Below are positions 40,385-42,786 of a DNA stretch of 42,786 bases, one piece after another. The notes under the pieces are model-generated. The model had not been told where the DNA came from and did no database searches. It worked only from the letters and a program-made list of their open reading frames with translations. Within the stretch, counting starts at the first letter, position 1, and every line of letters starts with the position of its first letter. Source of the DNA: DATKZH01 sp964475955 (GTDB lineage: Bacteria; Planctomycetota; Planctomycetia; Pirellulales; Thermoguttaceae); assembly GCA_964475955.1 (NCBI GenBank), contig CAYYZY010000052.1:1-42786 (forward strand), read 5' to 3'. Both the position numbers and the translations under genes were made by a program.

Positions 40385-41080
40385 TCACTTCTTCTTTTTC
40401 TTTGGCGACAACCGCACGTTGCGGAAGTGGATCTCGTCGCCTTCGGCCGTGAGGCAGATCTTGCCGGGCACGACGTCGCAGCCGGTCGCCCGGTTCACCT
40501 GTTGGCCGTTGATCACGAGCGTGACCACGTCGCCGTCGGCGATGATCTTGTACTCGTTCCATTGGCCGACGGGCTTCTCGGCGTCCTTGATCTTCTTCAC
40601 GTTGGTCAGCTTGCCCAGCTTCGGATGTTCGACCGATTGGGTCCGCTCCGGCGGGCCCGTAAGCTGGTAGCCGCCCAGGCCCCAGAAATCGGCCGCCCCG
40701 CCGGCGTTGAGTTGGGCCTCGAGGCTTTTGGGCCAGATCTTGTCGTCGCCGGTCATGCGCACGAGCACGCCGCCGCGGCCCGGCTTCTTGCCTTTCGGCC
40801 GGCGCCACTCGAGCGTGAGGACGAAGTCGGTGAAGTCCTCCTTGGTGCGGAGGTAGCCGATCGGACTGCCCTTGCAGAGGACCAAGCCGTCGCGGAACTC
40901 CCAAACCTGGTCCAATTTCACCCCGGGCTCTTCGTGAAAAGCCTGCCATGTGACGTCCTTGCTTGCCCCGGCGGGGGGGAACATGTCGATCTGGCCCCGG
41001 GCCGGCTCGGCGGCTTGGGCCAGCGCGAACGTCGAGGCGAGCGAGGCGGCGAAGAGGACGGCGCGGAAGGTGCGAGTCAT
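40385..41080 (-). CDS. DUF1080 (3-keto-disaccharide hydrolase-like) exported protein 2
   Basis: A 231-residue paralogue of the gene at 39618-40316, and the first gene of the pair. Signal peptide TRTFRAVLFAASLASTFALAQA. The domain aligns end to end with its neighbour (LVLCKGSPIGYLRTKEDFTDFVLTLEWRRP, GDVVTLVINGQQVNRATGCDVVPGKICL, IHFRNVRLSP). Differences: the GNSGVLLR loop reads GRGGVLVR, and the C-terminus ends in a run of five Lys. The sequence suggests tandem duplication followed by divergence. The ATG at 41080 is chosen; an earlier in-frame ATG (MRSAMTR) is possible. Confidence 0.88.
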   Translation of the reverse strand: MTRTFRAVLFAASLASTFALAQAAEPARGQIDMFPPAGASKDVTWQAFHEEPGVKLDQVWEFRDGLVLCKGSPIGYLRTKEDFTDFVLTLEWRRPKGKKPGRGGVLVRMTGDDKIWPKSLEAQLNAGGAADFWGLGGYQLTGPPERTQSVEHPKLGKLTNVKKIKDAEKPVGQWNEYKIIADGDVVTLVINGQQVNRATGCDVVPGKICLTAEGDEIHFRNVRLSPKKKKK

Positions 41081-41282
41081 GGCGGACCTCATCGATCGGC
41101 GGTGGAGGTGAAGCGTGCGCGGCAGGGGGCCGGCCAAACGGTCGAGACACGCCCCCTAATGTAGATGCCCGACCCGCGGTGTGCAACGGGTTGCCGACAC
41201 GCCCAGCGGGCCGTGCGCGGAGCGTTTGGCGGGAGGCGCGCAGTGGTACGGTTTGGCCCGTTTCACGGCGTGATGGAGCGTC

Positions 41283-41346
41283 ACACAAGCCCGAAACGCA
41301 AGCGAAGGAATCCGTTGCGTTCCTCGCTGGCGCTTCGGGCTTGTGT
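41283..41346. repeat. Family 3 repeat, copy F
   Basis: 23-bp inverted arms (ACACAAGCCCGAAACGC... at 41283-41305 and the complement at 41324-41346) with two mismatches. They correspond to the inner arms of the element at 26385-26518. Degenerate flanking arms (GGCCCGTTTCACGG and the complement-like sequence near 41348-41366) may be the remains of the outer repeat. Confidence 0.8.
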
Positions 41347-41411
41347 CAACACGGCGAAACTGTGCCATGACGGGAGCCGCGGTCCCCTTCATGCGCCGAC
41401 GGGGTTTCTGA

Positions 41412-41417
41412 TATACT
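41412..41417 (+). promoter_or_regulatory. Probable -10 box of ruvB
   Basis: TATACT at 41412-41417, 56 bp before the ATG of ruvB, with a weak -35 (TTCATG at 41388-41393, 18-bp spacing). Confidence 0.45.
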
Positions 41418-41473
41418 GGCGCCCTTAGTCAACAGCCGTTCACCTCGCCCGGCGCCCTCAGGCGCCTTGGAAG

Positions 41474-42508
41474 ATGAGCCGCGAGCCGATCTTACCGCCG
41501 GCCGGTGGCGGCGGTGACGACGACGATCGGGACCTGCGTCCCCAGCGGATGCGCGACATGGTCGGGCAGCGTCAGGTGTACGCGCGCTTGGAGATCGCCG
41601 TCGACGCCGCCTCGAAACGCGACGAGCCGCTGGGCCACATCCTCTTCGATGGCCCGCCCGGCCTGGGCAAGACCACCTTCGCTACCTGCATTCCTCGCGA
41701 CATCGGCGTCGCGTTCCAGATCGCCAGCGGCGCCGCCCTGAAGGCCCCCAAGGACCTGATCCCCTATCTGACCAATGCCGAGGAGCGGTCGGTCCTGTTC
41801 ATCGACGAGATCCATCGGATGCAGAAGGCGGTCGAAGAGTTCCTCTATCCGGCGATGGAGGATTTCCGCATCGACCTCACCCTGGGCGAGGGCGTCAACG
41901 CCCGAACGCTCAACCTCCAGCTCAAGCCGTTCACGCTGATCGGAGCAACCACGCGGACCGGGCTGCTCTCGGCTCCGCTCAGGGACCGGTTCCAGATGCG
42001 CGAACACCTCGATTTCTACACGATCGAGGAGCTGGCCCAGATCGTCACGCGGAGCGCGGGCAAGCTCCGCGTGGAAATCACGGCGGAGGCCTCGACGGAG
42101 ATCGCCAGCCGCAGCCGAGGCACCCCCCGATTGTCGAACAATCGCCTGCGGTGGGTCCGCGATTACGCGGTCGCCCGGGCCGACGGCGAGATCACCCTCC
42201 AGGTGGCGCGCGACGCCCTGAAGATGCAGGGGATCGACCCGATGGGCCTCGATCGCCAGGATCGCAAGTACCTGGAGACGATCGCCCGGGTGTTCGGCGG
42301 CGGGCCGGTGGGCGTCGAGGCCGTGGCTCACACGATGAACGTGGCCCCCGATACGCTCATCGACGAGGTGGAGCCCTACCTGCTCCGGTCGGAGTTGGTC
42401 GTGCGCACCCCCCGCGGGCGGCGGCTGACGGGGCAGGGCTTCGATCACGTGGGGATCGGCCCCGCCTCGGGGACCGACGCAGACCCGCAGGGACACCTGT
42501 TCGATTGA
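41474..42508 (+). CDS. ruvB: Holliday junction branch migration helicase RuvB
   Basis: A 344-residue AAA+ motor that drives branch migration with RuvA and hands junctions to RuvC. Walker A GPPGLGKT (60-67), Walker B LFIDEIHR (Asp111-Glu112), sensor 1 and arginine finger in IGATTRTGLLSAPLRDRF (Thr159, Arg169) and sensor 2 SRGTPRLSNNRLRWVRDYA are present. The C-terminal winged helix (GGGPVGVEAVAHTMN, PYLLRSELVVRTPRGRRLT) is intact. Length and order are standard. The N-terminal leader is Gly/Asp-rich. No ruvA or ruvC is in the window. The 278 bp after the stop (42509-42786) hold nothing I recognise. Confidence 0.96.
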   Translation: MSREPILPPAGGGGDDDDRDLRPQRMRDMVGQRQVYARLEIAVDAASKRDEPLGHILFDGPPGLGKTTFATCIPRDIGVAFQIASGAALKAPKDLIPYLTNAEERSVLFIDEIHRMQKAVEEFLYPAMEDFRIDLTLGEGVNARTLNLQLKPFTLIGATTRTGLLSAPLRDRFQMREHLDFYTIEELAQIVTRSAGKLRVEITAEASTEIASRSRGTPRLSNNRLRWVRDYAVARADGEITLQVARDALKMQGIDPMGLDRQDRKYLETIARVFGGGPVGVEAVAHTMNVAPDTLIDEVEPYLLRSELVVRTPRGRRLTGQGFDHVGIGPASGTDADPQGHLFD

Positions 42509-42786
42509 GAGCAGGAGCCGGCCCGCGCCCACCTGGGTCGCGCATGCGCCGCCCGGGCTGCCAGAACTTGGCGATTGACCACAGGACAGGTCGTGTTCCG
42601 TTTCTGTTCCCTCTTCGTGCGGCCAAGGCGTGCAACGACGGAGCCCGCGTGTGGCAACGCGCACACGCGAATTGTTCGACGGTCTCATTTTGCGCGGCGG
42701 GGGCGGTTTTGCCGCCGCTGGGGGGCACAAGGCCCCTCAGTTACCGTGGGTGGATAAGACGTGGGGTTCGAGGGGGAAAGACGCCA

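Larger units (their letters stand above)
41081..41473. other. Divergent intergenic region before ruvB
   Basis: About 390 bp between the DUF1080 pair (minus) and ruvB (plus). It contains the family 3 repeat copy at 41283-41346 and the probable ruvB promoter at 41412-41417. Nothing else is recognised. Confidence 0.45.

Noticed and set aside
41348..41372. Sigma-54-like sequence GGCGAAACTGTGCCA near ruvB
   Set aside because: The -12 half is not TTGC (reads TCGC), the site faces away from ruvB, and it lies within a repeat-derived region.

Overview
The window looks like chromosomal DNA from a high-GC planctomycete, probably of the Pirellula/Lacipirellula type. The evidence is the gene content: DUF1571, DUF1080 and DUF6666-type exported proteins, an HTH plus zinc-ribbon protein of a type I associate with planctomycetes, Tat-exported Gfo/Idh and DegT proteins, and a GH92 mannosidase. 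The frequent GTG starts fit, as do intergenic palindromes whose spurious translations (NPKRERG-, GHVGNVP- and RASTHPT-like peptides) litter planctomycete genomes. The species cannot be named from sequence alone. I saw no rRNA, tRNA, CRISPR array, intact transposase or prophage.

Layout. 0-6 kb, minus strand: a membrane-tethered trypsin-like protease, the HTH/Zn-ribbon protein, a small HD hydrolase (possible alarmone hydrolase) with a co-directional unknown gene, a DNase I-fold protein with altered catalytic residues, and a DUF6666-type outer-membrane-like protein. 6.6-8.6 kb, plus strand: a tiny Zn-ribbon protein and DNA polymerase X with a PHP domain. 8.6-10.1 kb is a small graveyard: an internally deleted SF1 helicase-WGR gene and a 5'-truncated truB. 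10.2-17.6 kb: two large secreted right-handed beta-helix proteins flanking two more broken genes, a SUMF1-like gene stopped by a TGG-to-TAG change and a rubredoxin-like fragment cut by a repeat. The upstream beta-helix gene has a consensus sigma-54 promoter. 17.6-20.7 kb: a PQQ propeller, a DUF4276/glycosyltransferase chimera and its AAA ATPase partner. 20.7-26.1 kb is housekeeping: ilvE, a LolD/LolE ABC pair and lysS. 26.6-30.2 kb: an alpha/beta hydrolase, a DUF1571 protein with a second sigma-54 promoter, a metallo-hydrolase and a VapBC pair with a frameshifted toxin. 30.4-41.1 kb is mostly carbohydrate or surface metabolism: Gfo/Idh oxidoreductase, exported DegT-like protein, GH92 mannosidase, a PilZ remnant, a small membrane protein, a SYLF lipid-binding protein and two tandem DUF1080 proteins. 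41.5-42.5 kb: ruvB.

How it works together. The window mixes housekeeping genes (ilvE, lysS, ruvB, polX, Lol-type transporter) with exported carbohydrate-active and sugar-modifying proteins. The latter suggest glycan foraging or cell-surface glycan remodelling, although no single polysaccharide-utilisation operon is obvious.

The most distinctive feature is a set of eight intergenic repeats, many of them nested inverted repeats of about 130-145 bp. They fall into at least five families, and several sit at the edges of broken or altered genes. With six degraded or chimeric genes they suggest active remodelling by non-autonomous elements. I did not find a clearly new multi-gene system. The best candidates for follow-up are the repeat families, the AAA ATPase/DUF4276 chimera and the two sigma-54 promoters.
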